64,000 bases of DNA from Metaruminococcus_A sp003150405 (GTDB lineage: Bacteria > Bacillota > Clostridia > Oscillospirales > Ruminococcaceae). Positions 25,196 through 33,484 of the stretch are shown piece by piece. Positions within the stretch are counted from its first letter, which is position 1; each line of letters begins with the position of its first letter. A model generated the notes under the pieces. That model was not told the DNA's origin, did no database searches, and saw only the letters and a program-made list of their open reading frames with translations. The translations under genes and the position numbers were made by a program. The stretch covers positions 1 through 64,000 of the forward strand of contig CABUBB010000008.1 in the NCBI GenBank assembly GCA_902489745.1. The letters run 5' to 3'.

Positions 25196-25630
25196 ATGAG
25201 TGAAATGAACGACGCGGTCACCCTCCGTTATGACGTAGACGGCAACGATTTTACCCGCGCGGGGGAAGCCTCTGCGAATGTCAAAAAGACGCTGCGTCAG
25301 CTTGGCATTGCGCCGGACGTCATCCGCAAAGTGGCAATCGTGCTGTATGAGGGTGAAATTAACATGGTCATTCACGCAAACGGCGGCGTGATTGACGTCA
25401 CCATTGCGCCGGAAGCAATTCAAATGGTGCTCAAGGACACCGGCAAGGGCATTGCCGACATTGAGCTTGCTATGAAAGAAGGCTATTCCACTGCACCGGA
25501 GGAGGTGCGCTCGCTCGGATTTGGCGCAGGCATGGGTCTTTCCAACATGAAAAAGTACAGCGATGAAATGCATATAGACTCCACCGTTGGGGTGGGCACC
25601 ACGGTGACCATGACGGTGAAAATTGCATAG
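25196..25630 (+). CDS. RsbW/RsbT-like anti-sigma-type ATPase
   Basis: A 144-residue GHKL ATPase of the serine-kinase/anti-sigma class. The N box is YEGEINMVIHA (about residues 51-61), G1 is LKDTGKGIADIE (79-90), and G2 is LGFGAGMGLSNMKKY (about 106-120). These place it near RsbW, RsbT and SpoIIAB, which phosphorylate STAS-domain partners in partner switching. No STAS or sigma gene is in the window, so the partner is unknown; the adjacent H-cluster protein or the DRTGG proteins are candidates. It is tightly linked to the upstream DRTGG gene (four bases). Confidence 0.82.
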   Translation: MSEMNDAVTLRYDVDGNDFTRAGEASANVKKTLRQLGIAPDVIRKVAIVLYEGEINMVIHANGGVIDVTIAPEAIQMVLKDTGKGIADIELAMKEGYSTAPEEVRSLGFGAGMGLSNMKKYSDEMHIDSTVGVGTTVTMTVKIA

Positions 25631-25716
25631 CATCAGTGCGCAGAAACAATCAAGAAGCATCACATCCTTAGAACAAGCTACCACTGCAATACAATTTTTG
25701 AAAGGGGTGCTGCCAG

Positions 25717-27030
25717 GTGGAATTTTTCCATTCCGTTACTTTGGATAAAGAAAAGTGCAAAGGGTGCATCAATTGCATTAAACGCTGTCCGACCGAGGCC
25801 ATTCGCGTGCGCAACAAGAAAGCGTACATCATCCCAGAGCGGTGCATCGACTGCGGCGAGTGTATCCGTGTCTGCCCGCACCATGCCAAAAAGGCAACCT
25901 GTGATTCTCTGGACATTCTGGAACAATTCAAGTACACCATTGCCCTTCCGGCGCCGGCGCTCTATGGGCAGTTCAACAATATGGACGACATCGACATCCT
26001 GCTGCGCGCGCTTATCGACTTCGGTTTTGACGAGGTCTACGAGGTTGCGAAAGCGGCCGAGCTCGTTTCGGCTGCAACCCGCAAGCTGATGCGGGAAGGC
26101 AACCTGCCGCGGCCGGTCATCAGTTCGGCCTGCCCAGCGGTGACGCGGCTTATTCGAGTGCGTTTTCCGAACCTGATTGACCATGTGCTCCCGCTCAACG
26201 CACCAGTTGAGCTGGCGGCGAGACTGTCCAAAGAGGCAGCACATGAAAAAACCGGCATTCCCATGAAGGACATTGGTGCCATTTTCATCTCGCCCTGTGC
26301 GGCCAAGGTAACGGCTTCCAAGATGCCGCTCGGCACCGAAAAGAGCGAAGTGTCCGGCGTTGTTTCCATTAACGATATTTATCCGAAACTGCTTTCCATT
26401 ATGCATCTGCCTGTCCAAGAAGATGAATCACTTGTGCAGAGCGGCAAGATCGGCGTAGCGTGGGGTACCAGCTCCGGCGAGGCGGCTGGGCTGCTCAACG
26501 ACAGCTATCTGGCGGCGGACGGGATCGAAAACGTCATCCGTGTGCTGGACGATTTGGAGGACGAACGATTCAACAATCTGGAATTTATTGAATTAAACGC
26601 TTGCAGCGGCGGCTGTGTAGGCGGCGTGCTGACGGTGGAGAACCCGTATATTGCCAAAGCGAAGCTCAAGCGGATTGTCAAATACCTACCGGTGTCGATG
26701 AACCATATTGACAAGGTACCAGATGAGGCGGTGTGGGATTCTAAGCTGGAATACGCGCCGGTTCTGACGCTGGATTCGGATATGCACAAGGCCTTTGAAA
26801 AGATGAACGAGCTTGAACAGATTGAATCCGAGCTTCCAGGGCTGGACTGCGGCTCCTGTGGCGCGCCATCCTGCCGGGCGCTGGCAGAGGACGTTGTGCG
26901 GGGCGTTGCCTCGCCGGACGACTGCATCTTCAAATACAAGGAGAGCATTGAAAACCTAATTCGGGATATCCACAAGATCGAAGCCTCGATTCCGCCGCCG
27001 TTCCGCACCGAGGAGGACGAGGAAAAGTAA
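25717..27030 (+). CDS. Putative sensory [FeFe]-hydrogenase-like protein
   Basis: A 437-residue protein. An N-terminal 2[4Fe-4S] ferredoxin domain (C14, C17, C20, C24; C43, C46, C49, C53) is followed by an H-cluster domain and a C-terminal Cys-rich [4Fe-4S]-type motif (LDCGSCGAPSC, then C403), as in iron-sulfur domains of sensory and corrinoid proteins. The four H-cluster Cys are present (C139 in SSACPAV, C194 in ISPCAAK, C296 and C300 in NACSGGC), but the proton-transfer Cys is Ala138, and residues usually Met in L2 and L3 are Ser and Asn. This suits a sensor more than a turnover enzyme, as proposed for group C/D [FeFe]-hydrogenases. The start is GTG at 25717, preceded by AAAGGGG. It faces hndABCD divergently. 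Confidence 0.85.
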   Translation: MEFFHSVTLDKEKCKGCINCIKRCPTEAIRVRNKKAYIIPERCIDCGECIRVCPHHAKKATCDSLDILEQFKYTIALPAPALYGQFNNMDDIDILLRALIDFGFDEVYEVAKAAELVSAATRKLMREGNLPRPVISSACPAVTRLIRVRFPNLIDHVLPLNAPVELAARLSKEAAHEKTGIPMKDIGAIFISPCAAKVTASKMPLGTEKSEVSGVVSINDIYPKLLSIMHLPVQEDESLVQSGKIGVAWGTSSGEAAGLLNDSYLAADGIENVIRVLDDLEDERFNNLEFIELNACSGGCVGGVLTVENPYIAKAKLKRIVKYLPVSMNHIDKVPDEAVWDSKLEYAPVLTLDSDMHKAFEKMNELEQIESELPGLDCGSCGAPSCRALAEDVVRGVASPDDCIFKYKESIENLIRDIHKIEASIPPPFRTEEDEEK

Positions 27031-27047
27031 AAGAACCGATGCGGGGG

Positions 27048-27228
27048 CATATGATGCTTTGACGTTTCACCCGCTCCCGCGGGTGGGCAACTCCGTTTCC
27101 AAGATTAACTAAACAAATCTACAGGCAACGTCAAAGTATATGAAGGGCTGAAACTTTCGCTGTAGAAGGCGTATGAACGCGATCGGGATAAAGGAAATGC
27201 ATGCTTTTACGGCCCGGTGCGATACGCC
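27048..27228 (+). ncRNA. Candidate structured RNA between the sensory hydrogenase and the second DRTGG gene
   Basis: Two nested structures are visible. First, CTTTGACGTT (27057-27066) pairs perfectly with AACGTCAAAG (27127-27136), extended by CATAT with ATATG outside, and encloses a hairpin ACCCGC-TCCC-GCGGGT (27069-27084). Second, GGCGTAT (27168-27174) pairs with ATACGCC (27222-27228) around an inner CGGG/CCCG. I recognise no riboswitch family. It could be a cis-regulatory leader for the two downstream genes or a separate small RNA. Confidence 0.5.
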
Positions 27229-27312
27229 AAAACATGGTCTCCGGGATCATATAAAGTAAAACCAAAAACACTATTTGTATTATTATCTGAAATTATACAA
27301 GGAGGCGTTCCT

Positions 27313-27648
27313 ATGACACCGATGGAACTTGCCAAAGCACTGAATTTAAAGGTTGTCAGCGCCGGGAATGGCAGCGAGCGGACGGCAGGCGGGGTATTCT
27401 GCTGTGATCTGCTCAGTATCGTAATGGGAAAAACCAAGACTGACGCGGTCTGGATTACGGTGATGAGCAACATCAATACGGTGGCGGTGGCGGTGCTTTC
27501 CGACGTGAGCTGTGTGATTGTCTCCGAGGGAATCCCGGTGGATGAGGAAATGACACGGCGGGCCGAGCAACAGGACGTCTGCCTGCTGCAAAGCGATCTG
27601 CCTTCTTTTGACCTTGGGCTTGCTATTCACAAGCTGTTAAACCCATGA
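27313..27648 (+). CDS. Second DRTGG-domain protein
   Basis: A 111-residue single-domain protein similar in size and layout to the one at 24844-25191 (MTPMELAKALNLKVVSAGNG; VFCCDLLSIVMGK; then VWITVMSNINTVAVAVL). The two are probably paralogues within one functional set. The ATG has AAGGAGG seven bases upstream; the frame is open further up but lacks support. The stop overlaps the start of the PHP gene by four bases (ATGA), so the two are translationally coupled. Confidence 0.8.
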   Translation: MTPMELAKALNLKVVSAGNGSERTAGGVFCCDLLSIVMGKTKTDAVWITVMSNINTVAVAVLSDVSCVIVSEGIPVDEEMTRRAEQQDVCLLQSDLPSFDLGLAIHKLLNP

Positions 27649-28331
27649 GATACTCATACGACCTGCACATGCACTCCTGCCTTTCCCCCTGTGGGGATAT
27701 GGATATGACGCCGAACAACATTGTCAACATGGCTTGCCTGCTGGGCTTGGACATCATTGCCGTGAGTGACCACAACACAGCCCGCAATCTGCCCGCGGTT
27801 TTCGCGGTGGCAAAGGAAGCGGGGCTGACGGTGGTACCCGCGATTGAAGCGTCCAGCGCGGAGGAGGTTCATGTGCTCTGCCTGTTTGAACGGCTGGAGG
27901 ATGCCCTCTCCTGTTCTGACGAATTTTATGAGCACCTGCCGCCGGTCATCAACAGGCCGGAAATTTTTGGTGAGCAGATCATCTTAAACGAAAAGGACGA
28001 ACGGATTGGAACCATTGACAAGCTGCTGATTAATGCGCTGGATTTGGGTATGGACGCTCTGCTTGAAACGGTGCGCCGCCACGGCGGCCTGCCTATCCCC
28101 GCTCACGCGGACAAAAGCGCTTATTCCATCATGTCAAACCTGGGGTATATTCCAGAGGAATACGGATTTCACTGCATTGAAGTCAAAAATCCGGACATCG
28201 GTCTGCCCTTCAAAGGACGGCGCATTACCGACTCGGATGCGCACTACCTGCAAGATATTGCCGAGCCAATCCATTTTCTGGAGCTGCCGGAAAAAAGCGT
28301 GCAGGCTGTGCTGGCGTTGTTAAGCAAATAA
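27645..28331 (+). CDS. PHP-domain phosphoesterase-like protein
   Basis: A 228-residue PHP (polymerase and histidinol phosphatase) protein. DLHMHS (6-11) and VSDHNT (about 42-47) supply metal-binding His and Asp, PAHADKSAYS (about 149-158) gives a further His, and ITDSDAHYL near 192-200 closes the site, so all metal motifs look intact. Family members hydrolyse phosphoesters, for instance nucleotide 3',5'-bisphosphates in TrpH/YciV proteins; the substrate here is unknown. Coupling to the DRTGG gene (ATGA overlap) suggests a link with signalling or nucleotide turnover. Confidence 0.85.
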   Translation: MRYSYDLHMHSCLSPCGDMDMTPNNIVNMACLLGLDIIAVSDHNTARNLPAVFAVAKEAGLTVVPAIEASSAEEVHVLCLFERLEDALSCSDEFYEHLPPVINRPEIFGEQIILNEKDERIGTIDKLLINALDLGMDALLETVRRHGGLPIPAHADKSAYSIMSNLGYIPEEYGFHCIEVKNPDIGLPFKGRRITDSDAHYLQDIAEPIHFLELPEKSVQAVLALLSK

Positions 28332-28642
28332 GCCCGGTGGAAGCACCGCGGTGCGAACCCCCTCCTGCCATAGTTGACAGAAGATGGTTTTTGACGCGTA
28401 GGGAACATGCGCCGGGAGAACTGCGCACGTATACGCCCCCTTGAGACATGCCGGGTGGCGTTTGAATAATCTTACTGGGCGATGGGCCGCCATGTGTATG
28501 GATAAAACCACAGGGGCAACTGCGGAATTGCTCTCACACGACGCGGTGCATTGCGGCGAAAAACCGCAGGAATTTTGCCGCGGGATGATTGCTTTTTCTC
28601 TTGTGAGGGAGTAAAATAAAAGAAAAAATAGGAGACAAAACA
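28332..28642. other. Intergenic region after the PHP gene
   Basis: A gap of 311 bases with several complementary stretches: a perfect palindrome GCACCGCGGTGC near 28342-28353, TGCGG-loop-CCGCA near 28553-28569, and CTCACA/TGTGAG enclosing the latter. No T-tailed terminator, promoter or gene is clear. It may hold a structured RNA. Confidence 0.35.
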
Positions 28643-29635
28643 ATGGATTATTTTAAGCTACATAACACAGACATCAGCATTCCGAAACTTTCGCTGGGAA
28701 CCTGGAGTTTTTCAGGCGCAAAAATCTGGGGTTCCAACGAGGAGCAGGATTCGATTAACACCATTCACGCGGCACTGGATGCTGGGGTCACCCTGTTGGA
28801 CACCGCGGAAAAATATGGAGACGGCAAGAGCGAAGAAGTGCTTGGCAAGGCCATTAAGGGCCGCCGGGACAAGGCGATTATCGCCACCAAGGTCTACACC
28901 GACTGCCTGCATTATGACGACGTCATCGCCCACTGTGAGGCGAGCCTCAAGCGAATGGATACCGATTACATTGATATTTACCAAATCCACTGGCCGAGCC
29001 GGGAAATCCCGCACGAGGAGACCTTCCGTGCATTTGAAAAGCTCAAGCAGGAAGGGAAAATCCGGTCGGTCGGCGTCTGCAACTATGGTCAAGGCGCACT
29101 GGACGAAGTGAAGGATTACGGCGTTGTGACAAATCAGCTTCCCTATTCGCTCATTTGGCGGCTGGTGGAGAAGGGCATTATCCAGAAAAGCGTGGAAAAC
29201 AACGTGGCTGTCTGGGCGTACTGTCCGCTGGCACAAGGGTTGCTGACCGGCAAGTTTCGTTCGATTGACGATGTACCGATGGGCCGCCGCGAGACCCGTT
29301 TTTACAGCGGCAAATGGCAGCAGGGCCGCCACAACGACACCGGCTTTGAAACCGAGATTTTCACCTTTCTCGACGTGCTGGCAGACGTCTGCGAAGAAAC
29401 CGGCTTCCCGATGGCAACGCTGGCGCTCGCTTTCCTGAAAAAGGCATACGGCGTTGGCAGCATTCTGATGGGGGCGCGCAACATTGGGCAGTTCCAGCAG
29501 AATCTCGCTGCGTTTGAGGCCGAGGTGCCGGATGAGGTCGTACAGCAGATTACCGACCTTTCCGAGGGTCTGAAGGCTGCTATGGGAGACAACCCGGACT
29601 TGTGGGAAAACCGCAATGGCGGTCGGATGTATTAA
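28643..29635 (+). CDS. Aldo/keto reductase
   Basis: A 330-residue NAD(P)H-dependent oxidoreductase of the AKR superfamily (TIM barrel). The catalytic tetrad is complete: D53 and Y58 in LLDTAEKYGDG, K83 in IIATKV and H116 in YQIHWPS. The cofactor-binding end has SILMGARNIGQFQQN (about 273-287). The substrate cannot be told; YghZ-like and sugar-ketone reductases are possibilities. TAGGAG precedes the ATG, and a strong terminator follows, so the gene is probably alone in its transcript. Confidence 0.9.
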   Translation: MDYFKLHNTDISIPKLSLGTWSFSGAKIWGSNEEQDSINTIHAALDAGVTLLDTAEKYGDGKSEEVLGKAIKGRRDKAIIATKVYTDCLHYDDVIAHCEASLKRMDTDYIDIYQIHWPSREIPHEETFRAFEKLKQEGKIRSVGVCNYGQGALDEVKDYGVVTNQLPYSLIWRLVEKGIIQKSVENNVAVWAYCPLAQGLLTGKFRSIDDVPMGRRETRFYSGKWQQGRHNDTGFETEIFTFLDVLADVCEETGFPMATLALAFLKKAYGVGSILMGARNIGQFQQNLAAFEAEVPDEVVQQITDLSEGLKAAMGDNPDLWENRNGGRMY

Positions 29636-29669
29636 TTCCGGTTCTTATATGTGTTTTCGAATACAACCG

Positions 29670-29706
29670 AAAAAATCCCCTGCGCCGAGGTGCAGGGGAT
29701 TTTTTC
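29670..29706 (+). terminator. Intrinsic terminator after the aldo/keto reductase
   Basis: AAAAAATCCCCTGC (from 29670) pairs with GCAGGGGATTTTTT; the stem is long and T-rich at its 3' side. It could act in both directions. Confidence 0.88.
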
Positions 29707-29829
29707 GCCTATGCATATTTTGCCGGAGGCTGTGTTTTTCTGTATGAAAAATGGCCGTTCCCCACGCAGACAGCGCCGCTTTCTGGCAGTGGGCAGGAAC
29801 TCATGCAGCCCAAAGGAGCAGGCTTCTTG

Positions 29830-30513
29830 CTACTTTTCTGCCTGTGCAAGGGTATTTGCACGGAGGAAAAACTCGTAAACCGGTTTCAGCCGCCGAAACC
29901 CTTCGGCAAGGGTATAGGAGAGTTCCTCTGAAAACAGAAGCCCCCAATCCTTGCTGTTACAGTTGACTGAAAGCCCTTTGCGTTCCAGCCACTCCCGCTC
30001 ATCCGGCGGGGCGTCCGGAAAATGGGGACGTTTGTACCGTTCCCCTTCCAATGCGAACTGCGGTTGATTCTGAAGCACCTCCTGCGCGCACAGAAAGCTG
30101 CGGTCATGACTGAGCACAAGAGAACGAACCGCATCCATATAGTCGGTCGGGAGAGAATAGTAGCCACAGCCGTAGCGAAACCCCGACGGGGAAAATTCAA
30201 AGAAAAATCCCGGCGGGCAGTAGACAATCTTTTTATCCCGCATAAAGGCGAGCCACATAACGTCTCGGTAGAGGGTTTTATCCTTGGAAAAACGGGTATC
30301 CCGGTAAATACGGGAGATGGAGCGATCGACCCGCGGTTCAACGACGAGTTTGGGATCCATTTCCCGCAGAGTAGGTGCAAGCTGTTCGACCAGCTCTGCC
30401 AACGGGGCAAGGACAAGCTCCCGATACTGCGCCTTGTGCTCCTGGTACCAGACACGGCTGTTATTGAGCCGGTTTTCAACTAGAAAATCCAGCGTTTTGG
30501 CCGAAATTGGCAT
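29830..30513 (-). CDS. DUF2461 family protein
   Basis: A 227-residue cytoplasmic protein of DUF2461 (TIGR02453). It opens ISAKTLDFLVENRLNNSRVWY, close to the usual LxFLxxLxxNNxRxWF pattern, and contains SRIYRDTRFSKDKTLYR near 68-84 and GFRYGCGYYSL (about 110-120), the family's best conserved parts. No catalytic activity is established. Two ATG codons lie six bases apart; the inner one (30513) has GGGG seven bases away and is chosen. It lies convergent to the aldo/keto reductase and alone on its strand. Confidence 0.85.
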   Translation of the reverse strand: MPISAKTLDFLVENRLNNSRVWYQEHKAQYRELVLAPLAELVEQLAPTLREMDPKLVVEPRVDRSISRIYRDTRFSKDKTLYRDVMWLAFMRDKKIVYCPPGFFFEFSPSGFRYGCGYYSLPTDYMDAVRSLVLSHDRSFLCAQEVLQNQPQFALEGERYKRPHFPDAPPDEREWLERKGLSVNCNSKDWGLLFSEELSYTLAEGFRRLKPVYEFFLRANTLAQAEK

Positions 30514-30801
30514 AAACATGCCCCACTTTCATAAACGTAATTTGTTTTATCATAGCACATTGTGATGAAAAAAGGAACAGATAGGATTGCAGCGGTATTC
30601 TGTTTTTCAGCATGGTAGAGAGACCGCTCTACCCACTGAATGGAAACTTTTCTGCCGATATCTATAATTTGCAGACGAATCATTGAATTAGCGTCTCCAA
30701 TTTATGAAACAAGAGCAAACTACTTTGACTTTTCACCTTTGACGATGGATTTCCCCATCCCGGCGCTGTATAATGAAGAAAAAACGGAAGAGGCGCATGC
30801 T

Positions 30802-31279
30802 ATGATGGAAATACAAATCCGGCGCTACCAGGAAGCAGATACAGAACCGCTTACAGCGCTGATTCGGCAAAACCTGCTGGCGGTGAACATCCGGGACTAT
30901 CCGGCTGCGGAACTGGAAGCGCTGGCCAACGCATATCATACTGAGCGGCTCCGGCAGATTGCCGCTTCCACGCATTTTTATGTTGCCTGCGTGGCGGGGC
31001 GCCCTGTGGGATGCGGCGCAGTTGCACCCGGATGGAAACCCGGCACCTGCTGGGTACAAACGGTATTTGTTCATCCCAAGCATCATGGAGACGGCATTGG
31101 ACGGCGTATTATGGAGGCGTTGGAACAGGATCCGCTGGCGGTGGAAGCTGACCGGATGGAACTGGGGGGCGTCAAAAACCGCGCATGGGTTCTATTTGGC
31201 CCTAGGGTATACCGATCTTTCCGGTCAACCGGATCAACACGGGCTGTACCAGATGGGAAAGCGGTTAGGTGGATTGTAA
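30802..31279 (+). pseudogene. GNAT acetyltransferase with a frameshift
   Basis: A GCN5-type N-acetyltransferase of about 158 residues split between two frames. The first frame (MMEIQIRRYQEADTEPLTAL to EADRMELGG) has the acetyl-CoA loop VHPKHHGDGIGRRIMEALE. After a run of six G (31164-31169) the correct continuation, ASKTAHGFYLALGYTDLSG to GKRLGGL, lies in another frame and ends at 31279. Removing one G would restore the gene. It may be a real mutation, a phase-variable tract or an error in a homopolymer. If unshifted, the first frame would run on for over 100 meaningless residues. Its start has GGAAGAGG eight bases upstream. Substrate unknown. Confidence 0.75.
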
Positions 31280-31520
31280 AAAACGTCAGTGGCCTTTGCG
31301 CTATCCATATGACCGGTAAATCCATAAAAAAATTGTGGAAAATACCAAAGGCGGAGAGCGGCCTTGTTTTACCACGGTCAGAAGAGGGTTTGATCGTTTT
31401 TGAAATGAGCCAGCAAAACCGTCGGACATCTGACAAAATGAGGGGAACACTTTTTAAAACCAAACCGCCAAACCAAAACAGTTTTGACGAAACCTACAAA
31501 AAAGAAAGCTGTAGTTTGAG

Positions 31521-31549
31521 CACTTTTGGAATTGTGTTTTTCAAAAGTG
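31521..31549 (+). repeat. Inverted repeat overlapping the GH39 promoter (possible operator)
   Basis: CACTTTTG (31521-31528) and CAAAAGTG (31542-31549) are perfect inverted copies 13 bases apart and straddle the -35 box, so a regulator bound here could block RNA polymerase. The regulator is not in the window. Confidence 0.5.
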
Positions 31550-31560
31550 TTTGCTATTAT
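31532..31560 (+). promoter_or_regulatory. Sigma-A promoter of the GH39 gene
   Basis: TTGTGT (31532-31537), 17-base spacer, TATTAT (31555-31560), 22 bases before the start codon. Confidence 0.65.
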
Positions 31561-31582
31561 AACTGTGAGGAGTTGACGAACC

Positions 31583-33469
31583 ATGCAAACCATTCAAATG
31601 AAGATTGATTTCAGCAAAAATCCCATTCCATTTCCCCACTTTTTCAATGCATTCGGCTATGCACACTGTGATTACACCTACACCAAGCCAAGCCGTAAAA
31701 TGTACCGGCACCTGGCCTCGATTGGCCGCGATTTTTACTATATGCGGCTGCACAGCATCCTGACGGCACACGGCGACGGCGATTTATACATTTTGACCGA
31801 AGGGCAGGACTATGGCAACCCCGACGTCAACGCCGGGCGCTGGGTAGACAAGGTCTTTTCCATGAAGGACGGCAAGCTGGCCTGCGAGTGGAAGTATGTG
31901 GACCAGATTTACGACATCATTCTCGCAAGCGGCGGGCGGCCGATTGTAGAGACACACTTCATCCCCTCCTGTATTCAGAGTGAGGATTATTTTATCCCAA
32001 AGGATTACAACCTCTGGGCAGAGGTGTTGCAGCTTTTTGTCCGGCACTGCATTGAGCGGTACGGGTTGGACGAGGTACGCAAGTGGTACTTTGAAATTTG
32101 GAATGAGCCGGACAACCATGAAAAATGGCTTCACGATTCCAGCACATTAATGGCCTTTTACGACTATTTTGAATACGCCATCCACAGTGTGGACGACCAG
32201 CTGAAGGTTGGCGGCCCGGCGGTCAAGCAGTGGGAGGGCGCGGAAAAAATCTACCGTGAATTTTTAGAACACTGCGCGCACGGGCTTAATTACAAGCGCG
32301 GAACCTTCGGAACCCGCATCGACTTTGTCTCGGTGCACTGCAAAGCCGGCTACCCGGAGGAGAACAACCCAAACATCGACGTCATGTTTGAGTGGCTCAA
32401 GCGGTATACCTCGATTTTGCAGGAATATCCGGAATTTCGGGATATTGAATTTTTCAACGACGAATCCGACATTGTATGGCACGGCAACCTCGGCACCTGG
32501 GTAAAAAGCTGGCTCAACTTCCGCAATACCCATTACCCGGCGGGGATTACCTGCAAAATGATGACCAAATACTGCGACCTGGTGCTGGACGACTGGAAGG
32601 TCAACCTCAAGGTGGTGGACAGCGACAACTGCCACACCCAGTGGGAACGCTACCTCTATTCCGGCAACCGTTCCCAGTTTACCCCGCTCAACAAATACGG
32701 GACCGATGATCTCATCAAAAAGCCGCTGTTCAACGCTTATGTGCTGCTCAACCGCTTGGGGGACATCCGTTACAAGGCCGTATGTAACGACGAGGGCTTT
32801 GGGGATAAATTCGGCGTCCTGCCGACCTCCTGCAAGGACGGCTATGCCGTAATGGTGTGGAACTTTGAGGACGGTATGGAGGACGACATCAACCCGCGGA
32901 AGGTACACCTCAAGCTGGATGAAATGAAATCCGGGCGGTACCGGCTCGCCCATTACCGCATTGATAAGGAGCACAGCTCTTCTTATCACATCTGGCAGCA
33001 GTTTGGCAAACCAGAGGAGCCAAATGCGGAACAGATTCAGGCCATGCGCGCCCACGAGGGACTGGAACTTTACGAGGAAAATATGGAAATGCTATTGGGC
33101 AGCGGCTGCGCGCTGGACGTGGAACTGCCAATGCACGCGGTTTCCCTGCTGCTGTTCACCCCGGTGAGCCAGACGGCCCCGGCGGCGCCGGAAGGCATTT
33201 GGGCCACTGCAGAGGATGGATTTGCCGGCAACCGTCAAATCTTTTTGCAATGGAAGCCAAACCGTGAATACGATTTGATGCGGTATCGCATCCTGCGGAG
33301 CGAGGATGGCGGCGATTATAAGGAGATCACCGGCAATACTATGCTGAATGTTTCGGCCTATACGGATATGACCGCAGAGCGAGGAAAAACCTATCGTTAC
33401 ATCATCAAGGCGCAGAATTTCTCCGGTGCGGAGAGCGGCGCCTCGGAACCATTTACCATTGAAGCGTAA
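31583..33469 (+). CDS. Glycoside hydrolase family 39 (beta-xylosidase-like)
   Basis: A 628-residue glycosidase. The (beta/alpha)8 barrel has the acid/base Glu175 in EIWNEPD and the nucleophile Glu294 in FFNDESD, the standard pair of clan GH-A family 39. A beta-sandwich region follows, and the last 90 residues form a fibronectin type III-like domain (PEGIWATAEDG to EPFTIEA). There is no signal peptide, so it is intracellular and probably acts on imported oligosaccharides; beta-xylosidase is the usual GH39 activity, with alpha-L-iduronidase as the relative. GTGAGGAG precedes the ATG. It is cotranscribed with a zinc-type dehydrogenase (15 bases). Confidence 0.88.
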   Translation: MQTIQMKIDFSKNPIPFPHFFNAFGYAHCDYTYTKPSRKMYRHLASIGRDFYYMRLHSILTAHGDGDLYILTEGQDYGNPDVNAGRWVDKVFSMKDGKLACEWKYVDQIYDIILASGGRPIVETHFIPSCIQSEDYFIPKDYNLWAEVLQLFVRHCIERYGLDEVRKWYFEIWNEPDNHEKWLHDSSTLMAFYDYFEYAIHSVDDQLKVGGPAVKQWEGAEKIYREFLEHCAHGLNYKRGTFGTRIDFVSVHCKAGYPEENNPNIDVMFEWLKRYTSILQEYPEFRDIEFFNDESDIVWHGNLGTWVKSWLNFRNTHYPAGITCKMMTKYCDLVLDDWKVNLKVVDSDNCHTQWERYLYSGNRSQFTPLNKYGTDDLIKKPLFNAYVLLNRLGDIRYKAVCNDEGFGDKFGVLPTSCKDGYAVMVWNFEDGMEDDINPRKVHLKLDEMKSGRYRLAHYRIDKEHSSSYHIWQQFGKPEEPNAEQIQAMRAHEGLELYEENMEMLLGSGCALDVELPMHAVSLLLFTPVSQTAPAAPEGIWATAEDGFAGNRQIFLQWKPNREYDLMRYRILRSEDGGDYKEITGNTMLNVSAYTDMTAERGKTYRYIIKAQNFSGAESGASEPFTIEA

Positions 33470-33484
33470 AAGGAGGATAACACT

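Larger units (their letters stand above)
31280..31582. other. Intergenic control region before the GH39 gene
   Basis: About 300 AT-rich bases with a promoter and an overlapping inverted repeat at the right end; nothing else supported. A frame that crosses it is the frameshifted tail of the GNAT gene. Confidence 0.5.

Noticed and set aside
28332..28420. Possible tRNA (GGTGCGAACCCC resembles a T-arm)
   Set aside because: No matching acceptor, D or anticodon arms could be built.
31171..31608. Long C-terminal extension of the GNAT gene
   Set aside because: It is the wrong frame after the G-run; the true C-terminus lies in another frame and the extension has no domain character.
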